From Paludibacteraceae bacterium (GTDB taxonomy: Bacteria > Bacteroidota > Bacteroidia > Bacteroidales > Paludibacteraceae): DNA of 63,570 nucleotides. Made by a program: the position numbers and the translations under genes. The stretch spans positions 1 through 63,570 of the forward strand of contig CAJOIZ010000008.1 in NCBI GenBank assembly GCA_905234835.1. Reading direction: 5' to 3'. Under the pieces are notes generated by a model that worked only from the letters and a program-made list of their open reading frames with translations, was not told the origin of the DNA and made no database searches. Positions 36,012-44,919 of this stretch are shown here, in pieces; the first letter of the stretch is position 1, and the number at the start of each line of letters is the position of its first letter.

Positions 36012-37083
36012 ACGTTTCCAATAGTTTGTGAGCAGCTATGAAACTGCTTATTTTGTTGTCCAGCACGTCCTGTTCCATCTGCGGAATAAGTTGCTCCATC
36101 GTCCGGTTCTGATAAAAGCCGTTCAACAGGGCGGAGTTGATGGTCTCATACATCCAGTACTTGGCCTGCTGTGTGCGTCGGTGGTCGAAGTAGCCGTTCT
36201 CTTTAGTGAAGCGTATGTAGTCCTCCACCATTTTCCACACTTTGAGCACGCCTGTTTTGTCCACTGACGAGCAGGTCTCCGCGTACGGCTGCCAGCCGGA
36301 TTCGGGTGGAGGGAAAAGCGCCAGTGCGTTCTTAAAGCTTACGCGGGCGGCTTGAGCGCGCTCAATGTTGTTGCCATCGCACTTGTTGATGGCTATTCCG
36401 TCCGCCATCTCCATTATACCGCGTTTGATGCCCTGCAGTTCGTCTCCCGTGCCGGTTACTTGTAGCAGTAGGAAAAAGTCCACCATCGAATGGGCGGCTG
36501 TTTCGCTCTGGCCTACACCAACCGTTTCCACCATAATCGTGTCAAACCCCGCCGCCTCGCACAGGACGATGGTTTCCCTTGTCTTCCGTGCCACGCCGCC
36601 CAGACTGCCTGCTGACGGGGAAGGGCGGATGAAGGCGTTGGCTTCGGTGGAGAGCTCGTTCATACGGGTCTTGTCGCCCAATATCGACCCTTTGCTCCTT
36701 TCGGAGGAAGGGTCGATAGCGAGAACAGCAAGGCGTTTGCCCTGGTGGCACAGCATCGTGCCGAGGGCTTCTATGAAGGTCGATTTGCCTGCCCCGGGAA
36801 CACCCGTTATGCCTAAGCGTACCGAGTTGCCCGAATAGGGTAGGCACTGCTCAATTACTTTCTGAGCAGTAGCTTGGTCTTTCGGTAGGTTGCTTTCTAT
36901 CAGGGTGACGGCCTGACCGAGCAGTGTGATGTCGCCGCGTAGAATGCCGGCAACATACTCATCGGCGGTCAATTCGCGTCTCTGACGGCGGAATGTGGCG
37001 TACGGATTGACCTGCGGCAGGTTCTGTACGCCCTCGTTCACCGTCAGCCCTTTGTACTGCTTGTCGTTTTCGGGATGATGCAT
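35992..37083 (-). CDS. meaB: methylmalonyl-CoA mutase-associated GTPase
   Basis: A 363-residue G3E-type GTPase with Walker A GVPGAGKST, the DPSS loop, ETVGVGQSE and the specificity motif NKCDG. MeaB protects and reloads adenosylcobalamin-dependent methylmalonyl-CoA mutase, part of the succinate-propionate route common in Bacteroidales. The mutase genes are not in this window. I use ATG 37083, which gives the usual N-terminus (Met-His-His-Pro-Glu); an upstream ATG at 37110 would overlap the previous gene. Confidence 0.93.
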   Translation of the reverse strand: MHHPENDKQYKGLTVNEGVQNLPQVNPYATFRRQRRELTADEYVAGILRGDITLLGQAVTLIESNLPKDQATAQKVIEQCLPYSGNSVRLGITGVPGAGKSTFIEALGTMLCHQGKRLAVLAIDPSSERSKGSILGDKTRMNELSTEANAFIRPSPSAGSLGGVARKTRETIVLCEAAGFDTIMVETVGVGQSETAAHSMVDFFLLLQVTGTGDELQGIKRGIMEMADGIAINKCDGNNIERAQAARVSFKNALALFPPPESGWQPYAETCSSVDKTGVLKVWKMVEDYIRFTKENGYFDHRRTQQAKYWMYETINSALLNGFYQNRTMEQLIPQMEQDVLDNKISSFIAAHKLLETYARLSH

Positions 37084-37099
37084 AGGACAGTCGGCTGGT

Positions 37100-38176
37100 T
37101 TATTCCACACTCCAGCGCAGTTTCACTTCCTTGACGGGCTGTTTGGGGTCGTTGGTGATAAGGGTAACGGGAGCCTCAAAATTGCCTGCTTCTACGGTCT
37201 GGATGTTCACTGTGCAGTTGCCTTTCTTGCCCGAACGGACGGACTTGGCAGCGGTTACGCTGATGTTCTCGTTCTTTGCTATCACGCGGTGAATCAGCAG
37301 CGGATCCTGACCGGCGTTCGATACGTGGATGGTTGCTTTGGCTTTCTTGCCTTTCTTGAACGTGCCGAGGTTCAGTTCGTTACCGACCGTCACAATAGGT
37401 GCGTTGGCAAGTTGCTCTTCAGTCAGCATCGAGAAGTCTTCTACCACGTTGGCGCGCACCTTGATGGCGTACGAAGCATCCTCTTTGCCGTTGATGACTA
37501 AATTGACAACTTCTTCAACGGGACCATAGGTCGGGAACAACTGTGCATCGAAATGGATATGAAGATCACCTTTCTGGTTCTTTTCAAGCGTCAGAACATT
37601 GTTGTCTGTAGCCGTTGGGGAAGCGTAAACATAATTCACTTTGTTGCGGCAGGTCAGCGTCAGAGCCTCTTCTTTCTGGTTGGCATAACCGATGGTATTC
37701 GTCACGATGGCACCTTTCTTCACGTCGCCGAAATCCATCACATCGGTCACCATGCTCAGTTCACCCATCTTTACGGGGAACTTGTCCACGGGTTTGACGT
37801 TCTTCGGGATAACTTCTCCTTTGATAGTCAGTTTTACGGTTGATGTCTTGGCGTTGGAGGTCACGGTGATGGTCTTTGTGAAACGACCCGGACGGCCGTT
37901 GGGATTATAGGTGACGGTGATTTTGCCTTCCTGACCGGGTTCAACCGGCTCTTTGGGCCAGTTGGGAGTGGTGCAGCCGCAACTGGCTTTCACGTTGTTC
38001 AGCACCAACGGAGCCATACCCCTGTTGTGGAATGTGAAAACGGTAGTCACGCGGCCGTCTGCCTCGTTGATCTTACCGAAATCGTGTTCCATCTTGTCAA
38101 ATTCGATGACAGGTTCTTGGGCGGACAGCAGACCTGCTGTCAGGATGCCCGCTAAAATCATAAGAATCTTTTTCAT
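37100..38176 (-). CDS. DUF1573 periplasmic or surface protein
   Basis: A 358-residue secreted protein with a signal peptide (about 1-19) followed by immunoglobulin-like DUF1573 repeats: FDFGKINEADGRVTTVF then the hallmark ASCGCT, with further repeats at about 135-240 and 245-355. Such proteins are numerous in Bacteroidota, but their function is unknown; the fold resembles HYDIN/ASPM domains. It follows rsh by 19 bases. Confidence 0.88.
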   Translation of the reverse strand: MKKILMILAGILTAGLLSAQEPVIEFDKMEHDFGKINEADGRVTTVFTFHNRGMAPLVLNNVKASCGCTTPNWPKEPVEPGQEGKITVTYNPNGRPGRFTKTITVTSNAKTSTVKLTIKGEVIPKNVKPVDKFPVKMGELSMVTDVMDFGDVKKGAIVTNTIGYANQKEEALTLTCRNKVNYVYASPTATDNNVLTLEKNQKGDLHIHFDAQLFPTYGPVEEVVNLVINGKEDASYAIKVRANVVEDFSMLTEEQLANAPIVTVGNELNLGTFKKGKKAKATIHVSNAGQDPLLIHRVIAKNENISVTAAKSVRSGKKGNCTVNIQTVEAGNFEAPVTLITNDPKQPVKEVKLRWSVE

Positions 38177-38195
38177 GGTTTTGTTTGTTTATGTT

Positions 38196-39992
38196 TTATT
38201 GTTGTTTGTCGTTTTTGTCTTCCTGTAGTGTGCCGGACATATCCTCTCTGACATGTTCCACATCCGTCAGGTCCGGCAGTTTCTTCAGTTTGCTGCACAG
38301 TTTGCTTACCGACTCCTCGTCATATACCGACAGCACAATAGTACACTCGAACCGCTTGTCTTCCACCTCAGTGTGAAGGCTCTTCAGGTTGAGGTGCATA
38401 TCGTCGCTGATGACGTTCAGTATCTTCACTAACACACCGAAATTGTCGTTGCCGCGAAGCAGTATCTTCACCCATTTCGACTCCGTTATGTGCCTTCTGC
38501 CGCCGGTCTGCTTGTTGAAGTAGTGTTTGATGGCGCTTTGTGCCTTCGCGGTCAGCACCATATTCAGCCATTCCGGCTCAGGTTGTTGTTTCTTCGAGGT
38601 CAGTATCTCCACTTGGTCGCCGCCCATCAGACGGTAACTGATGGACTCCATCTTGTGGTTCACTTTCGCCCCGATGCAGTGTTCGCCTAACTCAGAGTGG
38701 ATATAGTAGGCGAAGTCAAGTATGGACGAGCCTTTGGGCAGTGTCTTCATCTCGCCTTTCGGGGTGAAGACGAACACCTCGTCTGCGAACAGATTGAGCT
38801 TGAACGTATCAAGAAAAGCCATCGCGTCCGAATCCGGATGGTCCAGTATGTCTTTGATATCCAATAGCCAGTGGTCCAGTTCCGACTCCTCGAAACTCTC
38901 TGCCTTGTATTTCCAGTGGGCGGCAAGACCTTTCTCTGCCAGTTCGTGCATCCGCTCCGAGCGGATTTGTACCTCTACCCAGTAGCCGAACGTACTCATC
39001 ACCGTCACGTGCAGTGCCTCGTAACCGTTTGACTTGGGGATGGACACCCAGTCTCGGATGCGTTCGGGATGAGGGCGGTAGATGGATGTGACTGCCGCGT
39101 ATATCATCCAGCACTGCTCTTTCTCGGGTACACCCTCCGTCGGCGTGAAGATGATGCGGATAGCGAACAAGTCGTACACATCCTCGAACGGGATGTTCTT
39201 CTTCTGCATCTTCTCCCATATCGAATACACCGACTTGACGCGGGCGGAGATGGTGAACTGCATACCCATCGAAGTCAGTTTCTCGCGGATGGGTTCCATG
39301 AATGCGAGGTGGTCCTCCTTCTGCCGCTCGAGGACGTTCTTCATCTTCTGCTCTATCTCGGCATAAACCTCGGGATGCAGGTAGTGGAAACTCAGATCCT
39401 CCAGTTCGCTTTTGATGGGGAACAGTCCCAACCGGTGGGCGAGCGGAGCGTAGATGAGCATTGTCTCTTTGGCTATCTTGCGCTGATTCTCTTTGGACTG
39501 CGCGTCCAATGTGCGCATGTTGTGCAGGCGGTCGGCTATCTTGATTAGCACCACACGTACATCGTCCGACATGGTCAGCACCAGTTTGCGGATATTGGTG
39601 GCCTGCTTCTCGTCTTGCGTGGCAAATACGCCACCGCTGATTTTCGTCAGCCCCTCCACAATCATTGCAATCTTCTTGCCGAACCGCTGCTCGATATCCT
39701 CCACCGTGTAGTCTGTATCCTCCACCACATCGTGAAGCAGTGCGGCGCAGATGCTTGTGCTGCCCAGACCGATTTCTTTCACCACGATGCGAGCCACGGC
39801 CAACGGGTGCATGATGTATGCCTCCCCGCTCAGACGGCGTACACCGTGATGGGCTTGGTTGGCAAAACGGAAGGCGCGGGTGATTATCTCCACCTTCTGA
39901 CGGTGCATCGAATGGGCGTAATCGTCCAGTAATGCCTCGAACTCGCGCTCAATCACTTGCTCTTCTTCCTGTGAGAAATCGCTTTCTGTCAT
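38196..39992 (-). CDS. rsh: bifunctional (p)ppGpp synthetase/hydrolase
   Basis: A 598-residue RelA/SpoT homologue. The hydrolase HD domain is intact (HPLAVARIV, LLHDVVEDT near 86-93, DRLHNMRTL). The synthetase domain has RVKSVYSIWEKM, GYEALHV and EVQIRSERMHELAE. A TGS domain (VFVFTPKGEMKTLP) and a C-terminal ACT domain follow. The helical and zinc-finger-like regions that normally separate TGS from ACT appear missing, so it is over 100 residues shorter than typical. I use ATG 39992. It heads the ten-gene run and has a strong promoter at 40032. Confidence 0.93.
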   Translation of the reverse strand: MTESDFSQEEEQVIEREFEALLDDYAHSMHRQKVEIITRAFRFANQAHHGVRRLSGEAYIMHPLAVARIVVKEIGLGSTSICAALLHDVVEDTDYTVEDIEQRFGKKIAMIVEGLTKISGGVFATQDEKQATNIRKLVLTMSDDVRVVLIKIADRLHNMRTLDAQSKENQRKIAKETMLIYAPLAHRLGLFPIKSELEDLSFHYLHPEVYAEIEQKMKNVLERQKEDHLAFMEPIREKLTSMGMQFTISARVKSVYSIWEKMQKKNIPFEDVYDLFAIRIIFTPTEGVPEKEQCWMIYAAVTSIYRPHPERIRDWVSIPKSNGYEALHVTVMSTFGYWVEVQIRSERMHELAEKGLAAHWKYKAESFEESELDHWLLDIKDILDHPDSDAMAFLDTFKLNLFADEVFVFTPKGEMKTLPKGSSILDFAYYIHSELGEHCIGAKVNHKMESISYRLMGGDQVEILTSKKQQPEPEWLNMVLTAKAQSAIKHYFNKQTGGRRHITESKWVKILLRGNDNFGVLVKILNVISDDMHLNLKSLHTEVEDKRFECTIVLSVYDEESVSKLCSKLKKLPDLTDVEHVREDMSGTLQEDKNDKQQ

Positions 39993-40031
39993 CTGCTCTC
40001 TGTCTTTGGCGTTGACCGTAAAACAAGCGCG

Positions 40032-40062
40032 CAAAGATAGTCTGATTTCTCACTTTATGCAA
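40032..40062 (-). promoter_or_regulatory. promoter of rsh and the downstream run
   Basis: On the minus strand: TTG (40060-40062), a 20-base spacer, TATCTTTG (40032-40039), giving a leader of about 35 bases to ATG 39992. It is the only convincing promoter seen for the genes between 40.0 and 24.5 kb. Confidence 0.72.
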
Positions 40063-40143
40063 CTATTCTGTGTTTTTCTTAAAAAAATATCTGTTTCCGC
40101 ACTTTTCCTTGCCTTCATTGTCGGAAAAACCATTATTTGGCAT

Positions 40144-40151
40144 TACTTTTG
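40144..40151 (+). promoter_or_regulatory. promoter box of the amidase gene
   Basis: TACTTTTG lies 53 bases before the amidase ATG. The nearest TTG (40118-40120) has a 23-base spacer, longer than ideal, so the -33 element is uncertain. Confidence 0.5.
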
Positions 40152-40203
40152 CCGCATACTTGTATTGTGGACATTTCAGTCCGAAACGGATAAAACGATT
40201 GTT

Positions 40204-41337
40204 ATGCGCAACCTCTTTCGCTCATTGTTCATTATCGCCTTCATGGCAAGTCCTCTCACCCTTTCTGCCTTCACTGTGGTCATTGATGCCGGTCACGGAG
40301 GCAAGGACTATGGTGCCGTCGGCCATTATCTCAAGCTTAACGAGAAAGACCTCAACTTGGACATCTCGCTGCGGCTTGCATCGAAGATTCGCACCGCTTA
40401 CCCCGAAGTCAAGGTCGTTCTCACGCGTTCTACCGACGTCTTCATCCCCTTGCAGGAACGTGCGAACATAGTCAATCGCAACAACGCCGACCTCTTTATT
40501 TGTGTGCATACCAATTCGGCTGATTCGCGAAAAGCCTACGGCGCGGAGGTCTATATTCTTGGTACGGAGAAGATGGAGAAGAACCTTGACGTGGCGATGC
40601 GCGAGAACTCGGTTATCAAGCTCGAGGCGGACTACCAGACTACGTATCAGGGCTTTGACCCCAACAGCATCGACTCCTATATTATCTTCGAGCTGATGCA
40701 GAACCAGTATATGGACAACAGCCTGCGCTTTGCTTCGATGGTTCAGCAGCGTTTCGTTGGCGACAACAACCGTACCGACCGCGGTGTGCGGCAGGCTGGT
40801 TTCTTGGTCTTGCTCAAGTCTGCTTGTCCCAGCGTACTGGTCGAGATGGGCTTCATCTCCAACAAGGAGGAGGAGAAATACCTCGGCTCCGACAAGGGCA
40901 AGCGCGAAATAACCGAAGCGCTCTTCAACGCCTTTGCCGCTTACTACCAGCCCGGACAGAAAGCCGACAAGAAGCAGCCCCAGCAGCCTGCGGCCGACAC
41001 GCCCGAAAAGCCCGAACAGGAAGCCGCACCTGCACCGCAGACACAAAGCAACGAACAGCCTCTTCAGCAGCAGACTCCCGCGGCGCAACCCAAGCAGGAC
41101 AGCAAAGCCAAACCGCTCTATACGGTACAGATATTCACCTCGCGCAAGGTCCTCAAAAAGAACGACTCTGAGTTCAAGGGACTCAAAGACTGCTTCTATG
41201 TGCGCCGTGGCGAATGGTACAAGTACATGCACGGCCAATACGCCACCGAGGCGGAAGCCGATGCGGCAAGGAAAAGCCTTGACAGTCAGTTCAAAGGGTG
41301 CTTTGTCGTTCCTTATCCCGATGATGCTCAGAAGTAA
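40204..41337 (+). CDS. N-acetylmuramoyl-L-alanine amidase with SPOR domain
   Basis: A 377-residue exported enzyme: a signal peptide (about 1-22), a zinc amidase_3 domain (about 24-250; DAGHGGKDYGA, a later HTNSAD and VEMGFISN), a Gln/Pro-rich linker (about 255-310) and a C-terminal SPOR domain (YTVQIFTSRK onwards) that binds denuded septal glycan. It cleaves the stem peptide from peptidoglycan during division. The start at ATG 40204 gives the signal peptide; 66 upstream codons of the same frame cross both promoters. It is convergent with the acyltransferase gene, six bases apart. Confidence 0.95.
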   Translation: MRNLFRSLFIIAFMASPLTLSAFTVVIDAGHGGKDYGAVGHYLKLNEKDLNLDISLRLASKIRTAYPEVKVVLTRSTDVFIPLQERANIVNRNNADLFICVHTNSADSRKAYGAEVYILGTEKMEKNLDVAMRENSVIKLEADYQTTYQGFDPNSIDSYIIFELMQNQYMDNSLRFASMVQQRFVGDNNRTDRGVRQAGFLVLLKSACPSVLVEMGFISNKEEEKYLGSDKGKREITEALFNAFAAYYQPGQKADKKQPQQPAADTPEKPEQEAAPAPQTQSNEQPLQQQTPAAQPKQDSKAKPLYTVQIFTSRKVLKKNDSEFKGLKDCFYVRRGEWYKYMHGQYATEAEADAARKSLDSQFKGCFVVPYPDDAQK

Positions 41338-41343
41338 ACGCCG

Positions 41344-42459
41344 TTACGCGTGCACGATGACATAAACCGTTGCCAACAGCAGGAATGCTATGGCGGCGGT
41401 TTTTGTTGTGGTCTTGTCGCCTATCCATCGTAACCCTTTGGATGTCAGCGCGTCAATCCCTATGGCCACTACCGAGCAGATGACGAAGATGCCCAATGCG
41501 AACAACGGTATCTGCCACGCGGATGTGTAGTGGTTGATGGCGTAGTTGATAAAGAACGGACCTATCTGGAAGTGCCCGTGAATAAGGTACACACCTAATG
41601 TCGAGGCGGCTATCAGATTAACCGTCTTGCTTTGGAACTCAAAGGATTGGAAGAACACGAACAGTCCGATGGTGCCTCCCACGATGAACGGATTGTTATA
41701 CCCGAATACCGCTTGCGACCAGTGGTGGTATTCGCCCCAGGCGGTCAGCACAACGCATACTACCCACAGCAGCAGGGCGTACCAGCGAACATAGCGGATG
41801 GAGCGCAGTTCGGGCTGCGACAGGCGGATGCAGTGACCGATGCAGTATATCCACACGAAGTTGAAGAAGTTGTACCCGTCAAGATTCACCATGTCGTGGC
41901 GCATCCATCCGAAGTACACCGACAATATCGTCAGCAGCAGGGTCAGCGTATAAACCTCTTTGCGGCTGCAGCGCTCAAAGACGATGTTGATGAACGGCGA
42001 GAGGGCAAACAGGAACATATAGTAGCGGATGAACCACCAGGTCGTGTTGCCCGACAGTACATATATATAAGGTTCCAATTGTCCCCACACGAACGCGTTG
42101 TTTGGGGTCAGCAGATAGACCACGATACCTAACATACCGTACAGCACGCATTTGAGGTACAGTGCCACGCCTTTCGACAGGGTGGCGCGGATGCCGCAGT
42201 AGCCCGAAATCATCACGAACAGGTTCACACCGTAGATAACCAATGCGTTATAGAGGTAGAACGGCGGCTCGCAACTGCGCTGAAGGTACATCTCGCAGTA
42301 GGTGTTTGACACGTTGATGACCACATGGTGCGTCACGATCATCAGCATCGCGACGATCCGCAGCAACTCGATATTGGATTCTCGTCTGTTACGGTCTGTT
42401 TTCACTGCCTGCTGATAGGGCGGCATTAGGTTTACTGGTCTTTGGTTGTTGGTATCCAT
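41344..42459 (-). CDS. acyltransferase-3 family membrane protein
   Basis: A 371-residue protein with about ten transmembrane helices. The family signature is at the start: NIELLRIVAMLMIVTHHV, where the His pair is catalytic in acyltransferase_3 proteins (OafA/WecH type), followed by VNLFVMISGY and WWFIRYYM. It probably O-acetylates a surface sugar. No polysaccharide cluster surrounds it. The ATG at 42459 is preceded by three tandem promoter-like boxes (42486-42592). Confidence 0.9.
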   Translation of the reverse strand: MDTNNQRPVNLMPPYQQAVKTDRNRRESNIELLRIVAMLMIVTHHVVINVSNTYCEMYLQRSCEPPFYLYNALVIYGVNLFVMISGYCGIRATLSKGVALYLKCVLYGMLGIVVYLLTPNNAFVWGQLEPYIYVLSGNTTWWFIRYYMFLFALSPFINIVFERCSRKEVYTLTLLLTILSVYFGWMRHDMVNLDGYNFFNFVWIYCIGHCIRLSQPELRSIRYVRWYALLLWVVCVVLTAWGEYHHWSQAVFGYNNPFIVGGTIGLFVFFQSFEFQSKTVNLIAASTLGVYLIHGHFQIGPFFINYAINHYTSAWQIPLFALGIFVICSVVAIGIDALTSKGLRWIGDKTTTKTAAIAFLLLATVYVIVHA

Positions 42460-42485
42460 GGTATGTCTCTGTTTCTTCTCCGCGG

Positions 42486-42592
42486 CAAAAGTACGCCTAT
42501 TCCTATTAGGAAGCAACACATCTCCGCGGCAAAAGTATCCTATAGCAATACGTTTCCGCGGCAAAAGTACACCTATTCCTATTATTAGGCAA
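42486..42592 (-). promoter_or_regulatory. triplicated promoter array of the acyltransferase gene
   Basis: On the minus strand TACTTTTG occurs three times (42486-42493, 42530-42537, 42562-42569), each inside the 14-base block TACTTTTGCCGCGG. The first and third also have TTG exactly 20 bases further upstream (42514-42516 and 42590-42592) and share a related spacer; the middle copy lacks one at the right distance. Confidence 0.65.
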
Positions 42593-42689
42593 TATATCCC
42601 CCTCTATTTCTTGTGTCTTTCCCTCCTTTGCATCTCCCTTGCATCCCCCTCATAGACCCCTCATTCCTCCCTTATCCCGTGCGATCGTC

Positions 42690-42755
42690 ATTATGTGATT
42701 ATTATGTGATTACTATGTTATTATTATGTTATTATTATGTTATTATTATGTGATT
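42690..42755. repeat. 11-bp tandem repeat, six units
   Basis: Units of ATTATGTGATT or ATTATGTTATT type, AT-only in parts. The array lies between the promoter array and the terminator at 42815; the stretch 42460-42898 has no gene. Confidence 0.85.
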
Positions 42756-42814
42756 CAGCAAACCATACCGTAATTTCACCGTACCAATCCCGACGGATTA
42801 ACCACTGATAATCA

Positions 42815-42854
42815 ACACAAAAAGAAAGGGGCAGAGTACTTTCTCTGCCTCTTT
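42815..42854 (-). terminator. terminator of the 42899-43423 gene
   Basis: A 12-bp stem (42825-42836 with 42843-42854, one G-T pair) and a six-base loop. Read on the minus strand it is followed by CTTTTTGTGTT, a classic Rho-independent signal 45 bases after the stop codon. Confidence 0.7.
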
Positions 42855-42898
42855 GAAACACATTGGGAACGGAAATCCCGAACGTACTCCCCGTCTTG

Positions 42899-43423
42899 TC
42901 AGAAGTTCAGCACGATTCCTAACCCGTCGTTACCCGCTTGCAGACTGAGGGCTAACGGTGGCGTGGAGCATTGTTGGTTGTAGGTGTCTATACTCCGTGA
43001 CATGTTCTTGTAGCCGACGGTCAGCAGCGGAATACTGGCTATCACTCCGGCAAAAGAAATCGGGATAAACACTAACGATGCCGTTTGTTGCGCTATCAAT
43101 CTCCTATACGCTTCTGTTTGTTTTTCCTCAGGAGACATTCCCCATGGGGTGTGCGTCAGAAAGCCGAAGGTAGAGGCTAATGTGGCTACACTGCAAGTAC
43201 CCAACAACGTCCACCCGGATATAGTGCAGTTCCTGCCCAGGTTATATTGCTTATATGCGTCAGGGCAGTTGAGTTGTAGGAATTGTTTGTACTCGCGGCT
43301 GTTCATCGTTTGGGTGCCGTAGCGATACTTGCCGTGTTCTTTGGTTATCTGCAAGATGCTGTCTGTTTGTGCATTAGCCACTGTGCAGAATAATAGCATC
43401 AATAATAAAATCTTTGTTTTCAT
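42899..43423 (-). CDS. unknown secreted protein with two hydrophobic helices
   Basis: A 174-residue protein with a clean signal peptide (about 1-18, ends ANAQ). The mature part has a Tyr-rich stretch, then two hydrophobic segments (about 68-90 and 115-138) that may insert in a membrane. I do not recognise the family, although the pattern recurs in Bacteroidota hypothetical proteins. It is monocistronic, with its own promoter (43500) and terminator (42815). Confidence 0.65.
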   Translation of the reverse strand: MKTKILLLMLLFCTVANAQTDSILQITKEHGKYRYGTQTMNSREYKQFLQLNCPDAYKQYNLGRNCTISGWTLLGTCSVATLASTFGFLTHTPWGMSPEEKQTEAYRRLIAQQTASLVFIPISFAGVIASIPLLTVGYKNMSRSIDTYNQQCSTPPLALSLQAGNDGLGIVLNF

Positions 43424-43499
43424 CTTCTGGTCCTCCGTTTTATGGATGAATAGTCTGTTCTTCTGTCACCTGCTCGGGCAGGAAATTGCAAACAATGCG

Positions 43500-43529
43500 C
43501 AAAAGTAATGCATATTTTTGACTCAACAA
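43500..43529 (-). promoter_or_regulatory. promoter of the 42899-43423 gene
   Basis: On the minus strand: TTG (43527-43529), a 19-base spacer, TACTTTTG (43500-43507), 76 bases before the ATG. Confidence 0.62.
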
Positions 43530-43646
43530 AGCCTTTTTGTAATTTCCACATTACAAAATGTACCCCTTCGTGTGAATCAAAAATTACATTTTCTTATTTT
43601 CGCCGTCTTTTTACGCTTCGGATTTTCGTATTTCCCGCTTACGATG

Positions 43647-43654
43647 TACTTTTG
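43647..43654 (+). promoter_or_regulatory. promoter box of cysK
   Basis: TACTTTTG lies 61 bases before ATG 43716. No clear TTG is found at the right distance upstream, so only the -7 element is supported. Confidence 0.5.
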
Positions 43655-43715
43655 CAACGAAAAACATGAAAAACCTGTCACGTTTAAATCAATAACCACA
43701 TAAATACTTACAACT

Positions 43716-44636
43716 ATGATGTACGAATCAATGCTCAACATGGTGGGCAACACGCCCATGTTGCGACTACTCAGAATTGAAGAGGCGCTTGGTCTCAAAA
43801 GCCGTGTCTATGCTAAACTGGAGTCTTTCAATCCCGGAGGCAGTGTCAAGGACCGTATAGCCCTCAGTATGATTGAGGATGCGGAGCAGAAAGGGCTTCT
43901 CAAACAGGGAGGCACCATTATTGAACCGACCAGCGGCAACACAGGTATAGGTATCGCTTGGATTGCGCGTATCAAAGGCTACCGTGCCGTTATCGTTATG
44001 CCTGACAGCATGAGCAAGGAGCGGCAGGATCTGATGAGAGCACGCGGCGCTGAGTTGGTCCTCACACCGGGCAAAGAGGGTATGGCAGGAGCCGTTAAAA
44101 AAGCCGAAGAACTGAAAGACGCTACCCCGGGCGCAATTATCCTTCAGCAGTTCAGCAACCCGGCCAATCCGGCGGCGCACCAGCGCACTGCCGCGGAAAT
44201 ATGGCACGACACACTTCGTCAGGTAGATACACTTGTCGCGGGCGTAGGAACAGGAGGAACGGTCAGTGGTACAGCGTACTATCTCCGTAAGCAGTTCAAA
44301 GCCAATATCCATGTTATCGCTGTCGAACCCGCATCGTCGCCGATACTCAACGGCGGACAGGCAGGACCCCACAAGATACAGGGCATAGGGGCGAACTTTA
44401 TCCCTGCTAACTACAACGCCAACGAGATTGACGAAGTGGCGGACGTTACCAACGAAGATGCCAAGGCGGCAAGCCGGCTTCTCGCTGAGAAAGAGGGTAT
44501 TCTCGCGGGCATTTCCTCCGGAGCTGCTATGCACGCGGCATTGGAGTACGCCAAGACACACGAGTTCCGCACGATTGTGGTCATTCTCCCCGATACAGGC
44601 GAACGCTACCTCTCCACGGACCTGTTTATTGACTGA
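43716..44636 (+). CDS. cysK: cysteine synthase A
   Basis: A 306-residue PLP enzyme that makes cysteine from O-acetylserine and sulfide. The PLP lysine is in PGGSVKDRIA (about 40-49), the substrate loop is TSGNTG, and the phosphate loop is GTGGTVSGT. Length and motifs match CysK rather than CysM. Two ATGs in a row give a one-codon uncertainty at the start. A 20-bp hairpin follows at 44662. Confidence 0.96.
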   Translation: MMYESMLNMVGNTPMLRLLRIEEALGLKSRVYAKLESFNPGGSVKDRIALSMIEDAEQKGLLKQGGTIIEPTSGNTGIGIAWIARIKGYRAVIVMPDSMSKERQDLMRARGAELVLTPGKEGMAGAVKKAEELKDATPGAIILQQFSNPANPAAHQRTAAEIWHDTLRQVDTLVAGVGTGGTVSGTAYYLRKQFKANIHVIAVEPASSPILNGGQAGPHKIQGIGANFIPANYNANEIDEVADVTNEDAKAASRLLAEKEGILAGISSGAAMHAALEYAKTHEFRTIVVILPDTGERYLSTDLFID

Positions 44637-44661
44637 CAACCGCGTGACGGACAGGATGTAA

Positions 44662-44706
44662 AAGACAGAATCTCCGGAAAGATGACCTTTCCGGAGATTC
44701 TGTCTT
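44662..44706. terminator. bidirectional terminator between cysK and tRNA-Gly
   Basis: A perfect 20-bp stem (44662-44681 with 44687-44706) and a five-base loop between convergent genes. The flanks are short on T runs, but the stem is strong and well placed. Confidence 0.7.
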
Positions 44707-44709
44707 GTG

Positions 44710-44780
44710 AGCGGCATAAGGGAGTCGAACCCTCCTCCTCAGCTTGGGAAGCTGATGCACTACCGATGTGCTAATGCCGC
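44710..44780 (-). tRNA. tRNA-Gly (anticodon CCC)
   Basis: On the minus strand: acceptor GCGGCAT/ATGCCGC, D-arm GCAC/GTGC, anticodon stem TCAGC/GCTGA around TTCCCAA, and a T-arm with GGTTCGACTCC. The anticodon CCC reads GGG. CCA is not encoded. A multi-gene tRNA cluster is not seen. Confidence 0.92.
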
Positions 44781-44892
44781 AAATTGCTCACCCCATCACA
44801 GCAATACGCATATCAACGCACAAAAGTAGGCGTTATTGACAACTCAGCCAAATTTTTTTAAGAGAAATTTACTTTTTACGTAAAAAACACCG

Positions 44893-44900
44893 TACTTTTG
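44893..44900 (+). promoter_or_regulatory. promoter box of the RNA methyltransferase gene
   Basis: TACTTTTG ends 19 bases before ATG 44920. This implies a very short leader, as is common in Bacteroidota; the -33 element is not clear. Confidence 0.5.
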
Positions 44901-44919
44901 CCGCATTGTTAGTGTTGCT

